Part shown: positions 11,388 to 20,959 of the stretch, in pieces
Position numbering within the stretch: the stretch's first letter is position 1
How the letters are laid out: the number at the start of each line of letters is the position of its first letter
Assembly (NCBI RefSeq): GCF_052156635.1
Contig: NZ_JBQKUO010000003.1
Location: forward strand, 248,001 to 312,000
DNA length: 64,000 nucleotides
Source: Nitrospina sp052156635
Lineage (GTDB): Bacteria; Nitrospinota; Nitrospinia; Nitrospinales; Nitrospinaceae
Reading direction: 5' to 3'
Translations under genes and position numbers: made by a program
Notes under the pieces: model-generated
Database searches by the model: none
Seen by the model: only the letters and a program-made list of their open reading frames with translations
Told to the model about the DNA's origin: nothing

Positions 11388-12455
11388 TCACAGGTCGCCC
11401 ATCATGGGCGGCAGGTTGGAAGGGATCTGTTGGGTCGGCGGCGGTTCTACAGGAGGCGGCTCGTCATCTCCACCCAACTCATCGCCTGGAGGCAAATCGT
11501 CGTTTTCCTGTTGCTGGACCACCTTCTTCTTATCCGGCCCCCAGTACCGGCCCAGCGCGTCCGCCAGAAAACGCACCATGTTTTGACTGACTTTTTCGAA
11601 CGCTTTCAGCTCACCGTCGAAATCCTTTTCCACCTTGACGGTGGCGATCTCGCTTTTGGCGGCGATCAGGACACCCTGCGTCGCCGAGACGGCGCGCACG
11701 TTGAGGTTCGCCTGAATGGTTTTCGTACCGGTGCCCGCGTCTTCGTTCACCAGAGTGGACCGGGCCGTTCCCAGCACCACCACGTCGGCGGCGGCTTTCA
11801 GTCCCACTTCCACCGACGCCTGCAGGTCGCCGTTCACCGCCCGAAGCACCAGGGTTTCCGGAATCTTGTCACGCACGTCCCCGCGCTTGACGATGAGGAT
11901 GTCCTTCGCCACAAGGTGTTTGTACATGGACACCTCGGCGATGGGCACCGCCTCCCAGAAGCTGTAAACCGTATCGGCGGTGAGGCTCTTTTCTTTAAGC
12001 AGGACCAGCACCGTACGCGGTTTCACCAGCGCCGCCAGCACGCCGCGGGTGTTCAGCTCCTTGTTGAGCGCTTCCTTGAAAAACATCACCTCCAGCTTCA
12101 CGCGGCTGACTTTCTCGATGAGATCGTCGGTGGCCTCCAGGTAGCGGTAACTTTGAATATACGATTCCGGGTTGGAGTACATGCTTTTGAGGGCGCTTTT
12201 ATTCTGGTTGTACACCGTCGCGCCGAGCATGTCCCGCAAGGCCTCATCGAGCGAATTGCGGAAAGCTTCCCTCACCGCACGGTCGCGTCCGGCCACGTAA
12301 TTCTCGTTATGAACCGCCGAGTCGCCGAACGCCTCGTAACCCATCGATGGAATGTCCACCACGTCCTGCGCGTGGACCGGGGAGCCAGCCCAGGCAAAAA
12401 CACACGACATCAATATCCAAAACCATGCGTGTTTGAATGCGCCAAACGGGTTCAC
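11388..12455 (-). CDS. Secreted protein of unknown function, FlgT/LPP20-like architecture
   Basis: A 355-residue protein with a clear signal peptide (positive start, hydrophobic WFWILMSCVFAWAG, cleavage near VHA-QD). The mature region contains GRDRAVREAFRNSLDEALRD, resembling the repeated helix of FlgT-N and LPP20-type periplasmic domains, then a beta-rich core, and ends with a proline- and acid-rich tail (DDLPPGDELGGDDEPPPVEPPP). Location is inferred as periplasm or outer-membrane associated. Its ATG overlaps the rluB stop by 4 bases, so the two are coupled. Confidence 0.65.
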   Translation of the reverse strand: MNPFGAFKHAWFWILMSCVFAWAGSPVHAQDVVDIPSMGYEAFGDSAVHNENYVAGRDRAVREAFRNSLDEALRDMLGATVYNQNKSALKSMYSNPESYIQSYRYLEATDDLIEKVSRVKLEVMFFKEALNKELNTRGVLAALVKPRTVLVLLKEKSLTADTVYSFWEAVPIAEVSMYKHLVAKDILIVKRGDVRDKIPETLVLRAVNGDLQASVEVGLKAAADVVVLGTARSTLVNEDAGTGTKTIQANLNVRAVSATQGVLIAAKSEIATVKVEKDFDGELKAFEKVSQNMVRFLADALGRYWGPDKKKVVQQQENDDLPPGDELGGDDEPPPVEPPPTQQIPSNLPPMMGDL

Positions 12456-13342
12456 GATGTCTTTCCCCTTCGCCTCCCGGTGGAGGCGGTTTTCGTGCGT
12501 TTCGTCGATTTCACCGCAGGCGGCCCGGATCTCCGGTTTGCGCCCCTGGCGGATTTCGTCCGGGGGGCCTTCGTCCGCGAGGCGGGCCGTGCCGGCGCCT
12601 CCGGTTTGGGTTCGGATTTCTTTTTCGCCACCAGCCGGCGAAGCGCCTTCACCTCGGCAATGGTCAACGGGCGGAACGTGCCGGGTGGTAGCTGGTCGTG
12701 GGTCAACGGCCCGAACTGAATGCGCGTGATCTTGATGACCGCATGACCCACCAGCTCGCAGATGCGGCGGATGTGGTGCTTCTTGCCCTCGATCAATTGT
12801 AATTCAAGAAAACTGTTTTTGCCCGTGATCCGGTGCAGGCTTGCCTTCAGGGGAAGGGTGGGACGACCGTCCAGGGTCACCCCTTTTTCCAGTTTACGCA
12901 GCGTTTTTTCAGTGGGAATGCCGCTGACTTTCACGTGGTACGTGCGCGGAATTTTATTTTTCGGATCGAGCAGCTGATCGGCCATCTCGCCGTCGTTGGT
13001 GACCAGCAGAACGCCTTCGGTGTTGTAGTCGAGGCGGCCGACGGGAAACACGCGCACACGGATTTTCTTGAGCAGGTCCATGACCGTCGGGCGGTCTTTT
13101 TCGTCTTTCGTGGTGGTGACACACCCGCGTGGCTTGTTGACCAGGATGTAGGTTTTTTCTTTCGGTGGGGGAATGAGGCGGCCGTTGACGTGAATGAGGT
13201 CGGCGCCCGGATCGGCCAGCGTGCCCTGCTTGGTGACGACCATGCCGTTGACGGAGACTTTACCTTCTTCGATGTAGCGCTCCGCCTCGCGGCGTGAGGC
13301 CACACCGGACTGGGCAATGATTTTCTGCAAACGCATGGCCAT
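12452..13342 (-). CDS. rluB: 23S rRNA pseudouridine synthase, RluB type
   Basis: A 296-residue RsuA/RluB-family enzyme. An S4 RNA-binding domain covers about residues 3-48 (RLQKIIAQSGVASRREAE). The catalytic aspartate lies in GRLDYNTEGVLLVTND, and the later motif KKHHIRRICELVGH is conserved. In E. coli RluB makes pseudouridine 2605 in 23S rRNA; the exact target here is inferred. The last 60 or so residues are a low-complexity Lys/Arg/Pro/Ala extension, common in GC-rich genomes and probably extra RNA contact. Its location next to scpB is the usual scpB-rluB arrangement. Confidence 0.92.
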   Translation of the reverse strand: MAMRLQKIIAQSGVASRREAERYIEEGKVSVNGMVVTKQGTLADPGADLIHVNGRLIPPPKEKTYILVNKPRGCVTTTKDEKDRPTVMDLLKKIRVRVFPVGRLDYNTEGVLLVTNDGEMADQLLDPKNKIPRTYHVKVSGIPTEKTLRKLEKGVTLDGRPTLPLKASLHRITGKNSFLELQLIEGKKHHIRRICELVGHAVIKITRIQFGPLTHDQLPPGTFRPLTIAEVKALRRLVAKKKSEPKPEAPARPASRTKAPRTKSARGANRRSGPPAVKSTKRTKTASTGRRRGKTS

Positions 13343-13370
13343 GACGGGGCATCCTTATAGAGGGTTGCGC

Positions 13371-14066
13371 TCAGGCCTGGGGGTCGTTGTCGGCCGGCGG
13401 TTCTGCCGGATCAGCCGACACATTGTCAACCGTCGCCGCGGATTCCGTATCAACGGCCTCCGTGTTTTCCGGGGTAGCAGAGCCATTTTCTCCACCGCCG
13501 GAACCGAAGGACAACTCACCCTGCTGCGGCGTGTCCTCGCCTTCGATCTCTTCGCTGAAATCTTCCAGCGTCGGCAGTTCGCTCAGGTCGCGCAGGCCGA
13601 AGTATTCGAGAAATTTTTTCGTGGTCTTGTACATGATCGGCTTGCCCGGCACGTCCTTGCGTCCGCCGGGGGCGATGATCTTTTTCTCCAGCAGGGTTTT
13701 GACGACGCCGCTGGAATCGACGCCGCGGATCTCCTCCACCTCGGCGCGGGTGAGCGGTTGCTTGTAGGCGATGATCGACAGCGTGTCGAGCGCCGGTTGA
13801 GACAGGCGGAACGTTTTGTCGAGCTTCAGCATGCGGCGGATCCACTCGAAGTAATCAGGCCGCGTTCCGATCTGGTACCCTTCCGCCACCTCGACGATCT
13901 GCAGACTGCGGTCCTCGTAGTCGGCGCGCAACTCTTCCAGGATATCGCGGACGGCGTCAGCGGTGGTGCCGTCGGCCAGCACCTGCTGAAGGGTCTCCGG
14001 CGACAAAGGCGCGTCGGAGGCCAGGAGCAGGTTCTCTATGATGGCTTTGATTTTTTCGCGTTCCAC
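13371..14066 (-). CDS. scpB: Segregation and condensation protein B
   Basis: Kleisin-associated winged-helix protein of the Smc-ScpAB chromosome condensation complex. Of 231 residues, the first 170 hold the tandem winged helices with the conserved LSIIAYKQPLTRAEVEEIRG and a GRKDVPGKPIMYKTT motif near the second wing. The C-terminal 55 residues are acidic, Ala/Pro-rich and probably disordered. scpA, the usual upstream partner, is not here; instead a dCTP deaminase gene ends 15 bases upstream. Confidence 0.93.
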   Translation of the reverse strand: MEREKIKAIIENLLLASDAPLSPETLQQVLADGTTADAVRDILEELRADYEDRSLQIVEVAEGYQIGTRPDYFEWIRRMLKLDKTFRLSQPALDTLSIIAYKQPLTRAEVEEIRGVDSSGVVKTLLEKKIIAPGGRKDVPGKPIMYKTTKKFLEYFGLRDLSELPTLEDFSEEIEGEDTPQQGELSFGSGGGENGSATPENTEAVDTESAATVDNVSADPAEPPADNDPQA

Positions 14067-14081
14067 GTTGTCCGGTTCCGG

Positions 14082-15257
14082 TCAGTTCTTGAAATACTTG
14101 CTCAACGAAAGTTCCTGCGTGTGGTAGTGCGACTGCAACTGCTTGCCGTACAGGCGCGTGGGTTCGGAGATGATTCTCTCGAACTTCATCCGGCAGAAGG
14201 TCTGGCCGTCTTCGATCATGAACGGCACGTCGTGCGGCCGCACTTCCATGACGGCGCGGGTGCCCTGGCTTTTCGCGCCCTTGCCCGGATGCCAACCGAA
14301 ACCGGGATCGAAGAAGCCCGCGTAATGCGTACGCAACTCGCCGCTGTTGGGCTCGTACGCCACCATCTCGGACACGAGGTCCGGCCAGATGCAGATCTTC
14401 TCCTTCGACATCATGATGTAAAAGCTCTCCGGCTCCAGAATGAGCCGGTGCTTTTTAGAGTAATACACCGGCTCCCAAAAATCATCCGCATGATAGTGAT
14501 TGGTCTTGCTGAGATCGACCACCTGGCTGTTGGCTTTGGCCTTGTAAGCGACGATGGAGTTCTTGCGGTTCGTGCCCTGCAGATCGACGCTGATGAACAG
14601 GCCGTCGTCGGCCTTCACCTTGTCCCAGTCCACCGCCCCGCCGTTTTTATGATAGAGAATCGGTTTCTTCTTATACAGCGTCTGCAGCTGGCGGTCGGTG
14701 ATTTCAGCGTTGCCCTGCTTGAGGCGCAACTGGTTGAGGGAGATGCCCTCCTGCACGCGCACCGGAAACGACCGCGACAGCACCTCCAGGTACAGCTTGC
14801 CCTTGTAGCCCGGCGCGATCTCGTCGAAGCGGTGACCGCGGTCGATGATCACCCGGGTGAACATGTCGAGCCGTCCCGTCGAGCTTTTCGGGTTGGTGCA
14901 CCCGAACAGGCTGGCGGGCAGGTCCAGTTCCTCCAGCAGGGGAATCAGGTAGATCGCACCCTTTTCCAGGATGCCGCCGTCGCGCAGGTCGACCTCGTAC
15001 AACTTCAGGTCCTTGAGCTTTTTCTCCACGGTTTCGTTTTCCGGCAGAAAACTGCTCTGGATGCGGTACGCCTTCTGCCCCAGGCGCAGGTCCAGGCTGA
15101 CGGGCTGGATCTGGCTGTCGTACAGCGTGCGCGGCGTGTGGATGATGCCCTGGTGGTACGCCAGCTCGATCTCGCGGTCGGTCAGGTAGCCGGACTTCCC
15201 CTTCAGACTTTGTTGCAGGGACGTTTTAACCAGAGACTTGGCGGTCAGCTTTTTCAT
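14082..15257 (-). CDS. dcd: 2'-deoxycytidine 5'-triphosphate deaminase, long two-domain type
   Basis: Converts dCTP to dUTP for thymidylate synthesis. At 391 residues it is about twice the length of E. coli Dcd and matches the long family found mainly in alphaproteobacteria, where the dUTPase-like fold is duplicated. The N-terminal domain has IQPVSLDLRLG and NPKSSTGRLDMFTRVIIDRG, and the C-terminal domain has AGFFDPGFGWHPG and the RAVMEVRPHDVPFMIEDGQ segment. The catalytic residues cannot be placed with certainty by eye. It starts at ATG 15257 and could share a transcript with scpB and rluB. Confidence 0.85.
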   Translation of the reverse strand: MKKLTAKSLVKTSLQQSLKGKSGYLTDREIELAYHQGIIHTPRTLYDSQIQPVSLDLRLGQKAYRIQSSFLPENETVEKKLKDLKLYEVDLRDGGILEKGAIYLIPLLEELDLPASLFGCTNPKSSTGRLDMFTRVIIDRGHRFDEIAPGYKGKLYLEVLSRSFPVRVQEGISLNQLRLKQGNAEITDRQLQTLYKKKPILYHKNGGAVDWDKVKADDGLFISVDLQGTNRKNSIVAYKAKANSQVVDLSKTNHYHADDFWEPVYYSKKHRLILEPESFYIMMSKEKICIWPDLVSEMVAYEPNSGELRTHYAGFFDPGFGWHPGKGAKSQGTRAVMEVRPHDVPFMIEDGQTFCRMKFERIISEPTRLYGKQLQSHYHTQELSLSKYFKN

Positions 15258-15349
15258 TCAACCAAACGTGGGATTCGGGATTGCGCGGATCGGGGTGCCG
15301 ATGGCCCGGGATCAGGCTTGGACGGACGCCAACAGGCTGGAAAATCCGA

Positions 15350-15378
15350 TTGACAGGCCATTTGCCGCTATGATTAAA
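15350..15378 (+). promoter_or_regulatory. Candidate sigma-70 promoter for the FmdB gene
   Basis: A perfect TTGACA at 15350-15355 is followed after 17 bases by ATTAAA at 15373-15378 (4 of 6 matches to TATAAT). It lies about 55 bases before the FmdB start, in the divergent gap with dcd. Confidence 0.4.
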
Positions 15379-15433
15379 TCCTAATATTCATCACTTTGCA
15401 ACCATTGTTTTCGAGTCCAAGTTTCAACGAATT

Positions 15434-15682
15434 ATGCCTCTTTACGAGTACTTCTGCGAAACCTGTGAACAGGAATTCACCCTGTTGCAATCCACCTCCG
15501 CAAACAAGGAGGAAACGGTGTGCGACCTGTGCGGCTCCGGTAACGTGAGGTACAAATTTTCCTCTTTCGCGTCCAAGGTGGTGGGAGGCACTCCCAAAAC
15601 CTCCAAGCCCGTGACGATGGACGATTATCCCAACAAGGATGTGTTCAAGCTTCCTGTCCCGAGATTGCGTTCGGAACTTTAG
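15434..15682 (+). CDS. FmdB-family putative zinc ribbon protein
   Basis: An 82-residue protein beginning MPLYEYFCETCEQEFTLLQS, the characteristic FmdB/CxxC_CxxC_SSSS N-terminus. Two CxxC pairs (CETC and CDLC, about 25 residues apart) form the zinc ribbon. The original FmdB was linked to amide-inducible gene regulation, but most members have no known role. A possible ribosome or RNA association is inference only. It is followed by a short GC-rich hairpin (GGCGGG/CCCGCC near 15733-15752) without a T-run. Confidence 0.85.
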   Translation: MPLYEYFCETCEQEFTLLQSTSANKEETVCDLCGSGNVRYKFSSFASKVVGGTPKTSKPVTMDDYPNKDVFKLPVPRLRSEL

Positions 15683-15806
15683 CGGCACGTGACGAATTCT
15701 GAATAAAACACCCCGGAGTCGTAAAATCCGGGAGGCGGGATCGGGTCCCCGCCGGGCGACGGCCCTTCTCTATTATTGTTACATTCCTGCAAGGTGGGTG
15801 CATTTC

Positions 15807-17867
15807 ATGGGTTCTTCTTCAAATCAATCGCGTAAAAAATCGTGGACCGGTCCGGTGCTGGGTGTGGTCGCGGCGGGCCTCGTCGTCTGGACGTTCACGG
15901 AGTTGTCCACCCCTGAGGCCAATCTCGAACCTTACAACCAGTTCCAGGCCATCCCCGCCAGCACCACGGAACCCGAACCGCCCGCTCCCGCTGAAACCAT
16001 ATCCACCCTTGCCCCGGCTCCGGAAGAAGTCGAGCAGGCGGTGCCGAAGCAGGAACCCACGCTGGAGGACAACCTGGTCGCAGAAGCGGAGGTGGAACCC
16101 GGCATCGATCCGGCCACCGGTATCGACCTGGATAAGGAACTCCGCGAGGCGCGGCCCAAAACCCCCACAGGCAAGGACCTGCCGCGTCAGACCCTGGAGC
16201 ACATCGCCAAGGGCATCGAGTACTCGGAAAAAGGCATGTTCAACCACGCCGACCTCGAGTTCGAAAAAGCCTCGAAGATCAGCCCCAACGCGCCGGAAGT
16301 GTATTCCCTGTGGGGCACGTCGATGCGCATGGCGGAAAAATACGCGGGCGCCGACCGCAAGTTCAAACGCGCCCACGAACTGGCCCCGAATGACGCCGAG
16401 ATCACCCTCAACTGGGGCATGGCCCGGTTGTTCGGCAAAAACGCCGACGGCGCGCTGAAACTGTTCAAGGAAACCGTGGCGCTCGATCCCGACAACCACC
16501 TCGCATGGAACTACCTGGGCAAGGCGTACGGCCTGAAGAAGGATTACGTCCACGAAGAAGAGAGCTACATGAAATCGCTGGAGCTCAAGGAGGACTTCGC
16601 GCAGTCGCATTTCAATCTCGCTGTCGTTCGCAGCCTGCAAAAAAAGTTTGAAGACGCCGCACCGCATTTCATCCGCGCCATCGAGCTGGACAAGCAGTTC
16701 GAGAAGCCCTTCGTCGTCCAGTTCCTCACCGCCATGGGCCTGAAAAACAAAACCAGCATGAAGGAAGCGAAGTTGAAAGAAACGGGTGAGGACAAGGCCC
16801 ACGATCACGACAAGCACGGAGACCATGAACACAAGAAAGGCGAGGAGCACGCCAGGCACGAGCCGCAGGAAGCCAAAAAATCCGAAGGCTCCGACCACAG
16901 CATGGAGGGCTCCGGCTCCAACATGGTGAAGACCGTCACCCACCTCGACGGGCAGGTGCTCGTCAACGGCGAACCGGCCGGCAAGCGCGGCGTGGTGTAC
17001 CTGGAGACCACCAACAAGCTGAAGGTGCCGGAGCAGGCCACGCAGAACATCACCATCACACAGAAGTCCAAACAGTTCCTGCCGGGTCACTCGGTGGTGA
17101 TGGTCGGCTCTACGGTGACCTTCATGAACGAGGATTTCGAGGTGCACAACATCTATTCCAAATCCAGCGGCAACCAGTTCAACCTGGGGGCGATGTCCGG
17201 CGGCGTGCAGAAGCAGATCACGTTCGACACACCGGGCCCGGTGGTTTTGCGCTGCAACATGCACAAGGACATGGTGGGCACCCTGTTCGTCGCCCCCAAC
17301 GGCTACGTTGCGGAAACGGATGAAAATGGCCGTTTCGACCTGCCGGTGGTCAAGAGCCAGGACTACAAGATGGGCTTCTGGCATCCGCGCATGTTCCCGC
17401 AGGAAGTGGAGGCGAACATGCGCTTCCTCAACCTGACCGGTGAAGACAAGACGCTCAAGCTCGAGATCAAGACGCAGTCTGATCCGGCAGACATCCACGA
17501 CCTGGTGGACGGCACGGATTACAACGAGATCGTGGACAAGATCGAGACGGAAATTTACGGTGCCATCGAGCACTGGAAGCAGGGCAAGAAGTATTCTTCG
17601 CAGAAACGCATGCTGACGGCCATCACGCGTCACTTCGACGGTGGCGGACTGAAAGACGCCATCACCAAAAGCTTCAGCGAAAACCGGAGCCAGAACCTAG
17701 AAGACGGTCTTGACAAAATCCGCAAGCAGATCGCGGGCATCGACAAGTCCGAGGAAGTGACCGAGGCCTCGCTCAAGTTCAAGGCCAAGCGCATCATCGC
17801 GCAGCTGAAAAACAACGTGCGCGAGCTGGAACACCGCCTCAATCCGGACAAGAAAACCACCCAGTGA
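15807..17867 (+). CDS. Membrane-anchored TPR protein fused to a cupredoxin-like domain
   Basis: A 686-residue protein. ATG 15807 is preferred over GTG 15798 because AAGGTGGG sits 8 bases upstream. Residues about 13-32 are an N-terminal membrane anchor (GPVLGVVAAGLVVWTFTEL), placing the rest in the periplasm. A Pro/Glu-rich linker precedes TPR repeats at about 125-300. A His/Glu/Lys-rich stretch follows at about 325-365 (HDHDKHGDHEH). A plastocyanin/MauL-like domain comes next: FMNEDFEVHNIYS supplies one His (about 446) and CNMHKDM supplies Cys, His and Met (about 481-487), the type-1 copper ligand set. A helical tail of about 190 residues ends the protein. Likely a periplasmic copper or electron-transfer scaffold; the partner is unknown. 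Confidence 0.8.
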   Translation: MGSSSNQSRKKSWTGPVLGVVAAGLVVWTFTELSTPEANLEPYNQFQAIPASTTEPEPPAPAETISTLAPAPEEVEQAVPKQEPTLEDNLVAEAEVEPGIDPATGIDLDKELREARPKTPTGKDLPRQTLEHIAKGIEYSEKGMFNHADLEFEKASKISPNAPEVYSLWGTSMRMAEKYAGADRKFKRAHELAPNDAEITLNWGMARLFGKNADGALKLFKETVALDPDNHLAWNYLGKAYGLKKDYVHEEESYMKSLELKEDFAQSHFNLAVVRSLQKKFEDAAPHFIRAIELDKQFEKPFVVQFLTAMGLKNKTSMKEAKLKETGEDKAHDHDKHGDHEHKKGEEHARHEPQEAKKSEGSDHSMEGSGSNMVKTVTHLDGQVLVNGEPAGKRGVVYLETTNKLKVPEQATQNITITQKSKQFLPGHSVVMVGSTVTFMNEDFEVHNIYSKSSGNQFNLGAMSGGVQKQITFDTPGPVVLRCNMHKDMVGTLFVAPNGYVAETDENGRFDLPVVKSQDYKMGFWHPRMFPQEVEANMRFLNLTGEDKTLKLEIKTQSDPADIHDLVDGTDYNEIVDKIETEIYGAIEHWKQGKKYSSQKRMLTAITRHFDGGGLKDAITKSFSENRSQNLEDGLDKIRKQIAGIDKSEEVTEASLKFKAKRIIAQLKNNVRELEHRLNPDKKTTQ

Positions 17868-17919
17868 CCGCCGTGCCGGGCAGTTTGATTTTGCCCTGCC
17901 GGGATGGTACTTTGAACGC

Positions 17920-19362
17920 ATGACACTGCGCATTTTCAACACCCTGACCGGCAACAAGGAGGAGTTTGTCCCGCTCTCGCCGGGCAAGGTGCGCATGTAC
18001 GTCTGCGGCGTCACCGTATACGACTACTGCCACGTCGGCCACGCACGCGCCGCCATCGTCTTCGACACCGTCTACCGCTACCTGAAACACACAGGCTTCG
18101 ACGTCACCTACGTCCGCAACTTCACCGACATCGACGACAAGATCATCAACCGCGCCCGCGAGCAGAAGGTGGAGTGGCAGGAGGTGACGCGCAAGTACAT
18201 CAACGCGTTCTACGAGGACATGGACGCGCTCAACGTCGAACGCCCGACCACCGAGCCCCTGGCCACCGAACACATCGGCGACATGATCGCAATGATCGAG
18301 GGCCTGGTGAAAGCGGGCAAGGCCTACCCCGCCGAAGGCGACGTGTATTATTCGGTCAAGGCGTTCCCCGAATACGGCAGGTTGTCCAAACGTAATGTCG
18401 AGGACATGCAGGCGGGAGCGCGCGTGGAGCCGGGGGAACACAAAAAAGACCCGATGGATTTTGCGCTTTGGAAGAAAAGCAAACCCGATGAACCGGCGTG
18501 GGACAGCCCGTGGGGACCCGGCCGTCCCGGCTGGCACATTGAGTGCTCGGCCATGAGCTACCAACTGCTGGGCGAAACGTTTGACATCCATGGCGGCGGC
18601 AAGGACCTCGTGTTCCCGCACCACGAAAACGAAATCGCCCAGTCGTGCGGCTTCACCGGCAAACCGCCGGTGCGTTACTGGGTGCACAACGGCTTCGTCA
18701 ACATCAACAAGGAAAAGATGTCGAAGTCGCTCGGCAACTTCTTCACCATCCGCGACATTTTAAAAACGTTCCACCCGGAAGTGCTGCGCCTGTTCCTCTT
18801 AACCAATCACTACCGCGGGCCGATCGATTTCTCCGACCAGTACCTGAAAGACGCCGAGAAGAACCTCGACCGCTTCTACGAATTCTTCGCGCAGGCCGAA
18901 TCCAAACACGGCGGCTTGAACGGCGGTGCGGCACAGATTCCGGAGGACACCCTGCGGGCGCAACCCCTGATGAAGAAGTTCGATGAGGCGATGGACGACG
19001 ATTTCAACACCGCGGTGGCCCTGGCGGATTTGATGGAAGAGTTGCGCCGACTCAACAGGCAGTTGGGTGAAGACGGCACCGACCGGGACGCGTTTCACCG
19101 GGACGCGGCGACGCTGCGGCATGCGGGACAACTGCTGGGCCTGTTCTGCCGAAAGCCGGAGGAGTACAAATCCGAGACGCGCGTCATCAAGGGCGGCGGG
19201 CAGGAGCTCGACGTCGCGCGCATCGAACAGCTGATCGCCGAGCGGCAGGCGGCCAGGTCGTCGAAGGATTTCGCCACCGCCGACCGGTGCCGCGATGAAT
19301 TGCAGAAAATGGGCGTGGTCCTGAAGGACACCAAAACGGGCACGACATGGGAAGTCCAGTAA
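17920..19362 (+). CDS. cysS: Cysteinyl-tRNA synthetase
   Basis: Charges tRNA-Cys with cysteine. The 480-residue class Ia enzyme has the HIGH-type motif CHVGHAR at about residues 37-43 and KMSKSLGN at about 267-274. Zinc-site cysteines and histidines are visible in YVCGVTVYD and HIECSAM, and FPHHENEIAQS is the conserved catalytic-domain segment. The start is ATG 17920. Its 3' end overlaps the DUF2851 gene by 16 bases. Confidence 0.97.
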   Translation: MTLRIFNTLTGNKEEFVPLSPGKVRMYVCGVTVYDYCHVGHARAAIVFDTVYRYLKHTGFDVTYVRNFTDIDDKIINRAREQKVEWQEVTRKYINAFYEDMDALNVERPTTEPLATEHIGDMIAMIEGLVKAGKAYPAEGDVYYSVKAFPEYGRLSKRNVEDMQAGARVEPGEHKKDPMDFALWKKSKPDEPAWDSPWGPGRPGWHIECSAMSYQLLGETFDIHGGGKDLVFPHHENEIAQSCGFTGKPPVRYWVHNGFVNINKEKMSKSLGNFFTIRDILKTFHPEVLRLFLLTNHYRGPIDFSDQYLKDAEKNLDRFYEFFAQAESKHGGLNGGAAQIPEDTLRAQPLMKKFDEAMDDDFNTAVALADLMEELRRLNRQLGEDGTDRDAFHRDAATLRHAGQLLGLFCRKPEEYKSETRVIKGGGQELDVARIEQLIAERQAARSSKDFATADRCRDELQKMGVVLKDTKTGTTWEVQ

Positions 19363-20921
19363 ACAGCACGCATGATTCTTTTTCCGATGCCTACCTGAAA
19401 TTCTACCGGCTCCATTCGCGGATGGAGGTGAACGAGGCGGAAGAACCGCCGGTGCCGGAGAAGGTGATCCGCTGCGTGTGGAACGACCAGTTGTTCAAAA
19501 CTCCCCACCTGAAAACCACCGACGGACAATCCCTCGAAGTCGTCTTTCCCGGCTACTGGAATTTCGGAAGCGGTCCGGATTTCAAAAGCGCCGCCGTCCG
19601 CATTGGCGGCGAACTTTTGGAAGGCGACGTGGAACTGCACGTGTTCGGCTCCGACTGGGCGGCACACGGCCACAGCGGCAACAACGAATACGACAACGTC
19701 ATCCTGCACGTGTTCATGTGGAAGGGCCGGGGCCGACGCAAGCTCAGCACCAAAGAAGAATCAAAAGCCCCGGAACCGAAGCTGTCGCGTCCGCACATCC
19801 ACGAACTCGAACTGAAAAAGTACCTGAAGCGCGGCATCCTGAAACTGAACGAGGAGCTGGATTTTGAATCCTATCCCGTCCTGCACTCGTTCAACTACGG
19901 CCTGTGCCACCAGCCGCTGTCGCGCCTGCCGGAGGAAAAACTGCTGAAACTGCTGAACGCCGCCGGCGACGCGCGCATCCACACCAAGATGGACCGCTTT
20001 CATGACCGGGTCATAACCAGGGGTTACGAGCAGACGTTTTACGAAGGGGTGGCGGAGGCGATGGGCTATCCCAGCAACAAACTGCCGTTCCGCCTCCTGG
20101 CGGAAAATGTACCGATCGTGGAACTGCGCGAGACCCTCCCCGCCCGCGCCAGCGAGATGGAACTCACGGAAATCATCCAGGCGGTGCTGTTCGGGGTGTC
20201 GGGACTGATAGATTTCGATGAGATCGTCGAAAACGAAAACCTTCTGCCCGCCGAGCGCATCTTCTTTGACAGGATGGCGAAACACTGGACGTCCCGGCGG
20301 GACCGCTGGGAGGACCGGCTGATGAGCCCGCGCGAGTGGAAATTCGGCAAAATGCGCCCGGCCAATTTCCCGTACCGTCGCATCGCCGCCCTCAGCCACC
20401 TTCTGGTTCGGCACTGGGAAAACGGCATGTTCGCCGATTTTCTCGACACGCTGCAATCCGCCGTTTCCAATTCCGGCGAGACAGGGTATACTAGGCCGAC
20501 CCGTAACAGGCTGACGCAGTTTTTCTGTGTGGAAGCCGCGGACTACTGGTCGCGGCACTACACGCCGGGAGGCAAGCCCCTCAAGCAAAATCAACAACTT
20601 GTGGGCCCCGACCGGTCGCGGGAGGTGGTGGTGAACATCGCCATTCCCATCGGCCTGATCTACGCCCGGGCGAGCAAATCGGTTCCACTGGAGCAGGCTC
20701 TCAGTTCCCTGTTCCAGGTCAAAAACCGGCCCGCGGACAACAAGTGGATCCGGTTCATGAAGCACTACATCATGGGCAACGAAGAGCGCATGCTCAAACC
20801 GTTGACCAGCGACCAGCAGACGCAGGGATTGATGCAGATTTACCAGGACTACTGCACCAAAAATGAAAACAACTGCCTGCGTTGCAAGTTTCCCGGCATG
20901 GTGGAGCGGTATTTCTCCTGA
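19347..20921 (+). CDS. DUF2851 family protein
   Basis: A 524-residue cytosolic protein. The conserved N-terminal block LEVVFPGYWNFGSGPDFKSA and VRIGGELLEGDVELHVFGSDW identifies the DUF2851 family, whose function is unknown. Acidic and His residues in DVELHVFGSDWAAHGH resemble nuclease-type metal sites, but this is only suggestive. The C-terminus ends with a CLRCKF pair that may bind metal. The start codon lies inside the end of cysS (16-base overlap), so the genes are probably translated from one mRNA. Confidence 0.8.
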   Translation: MGSPVNSTHDSFSDAYLKFYRLHSRMEVNEAEEPPVPEKVIRCVWNDQLFKTPHLKTTDGQSLEVVFPGYWNFGSGPDFKSAAVRIGGELLEGDVELHVFGSDWAAHGHSGNNEYDNVILHVFMWKGRGRRKLSTKEESKAPEPKLSRPHIHELELKKYLKRGILKLNEELDFESYPVLHSFNYGLCHQPLSRLPEEKLLKLLNAAGDARIHTKMDRFHDRVITRGYEQTFYEGVAEAMGYPSNKLPFRLLAENVPIVELRETLPARASEMELTEIIQAVLFGVSGLIDFDEIVENENLLPAERIFFDRMAKHWTSRRDRWEDRLMSPREWKFGKMRPANFPYRRIAALSHLLVRHWENGMFADFLDTLQSAVSNSGETGYTRPTRNRLTQFFCVEAADYWSRHYTPGGKPLKQNQQLVGPDRSREVVVNIAIPIGLIYARASKSVPLEQALSSLFQVKNRPADNKWIRFMKHYIMGNEERMLKPLTSDQQTQGLMQIYQDYCTKNENNCLRCKFPGMVERYFS

Positions 20922-20959
20922 AAAGCCCCGTCCGTCCCCCGGTTTTTCGCGTAAAACCC

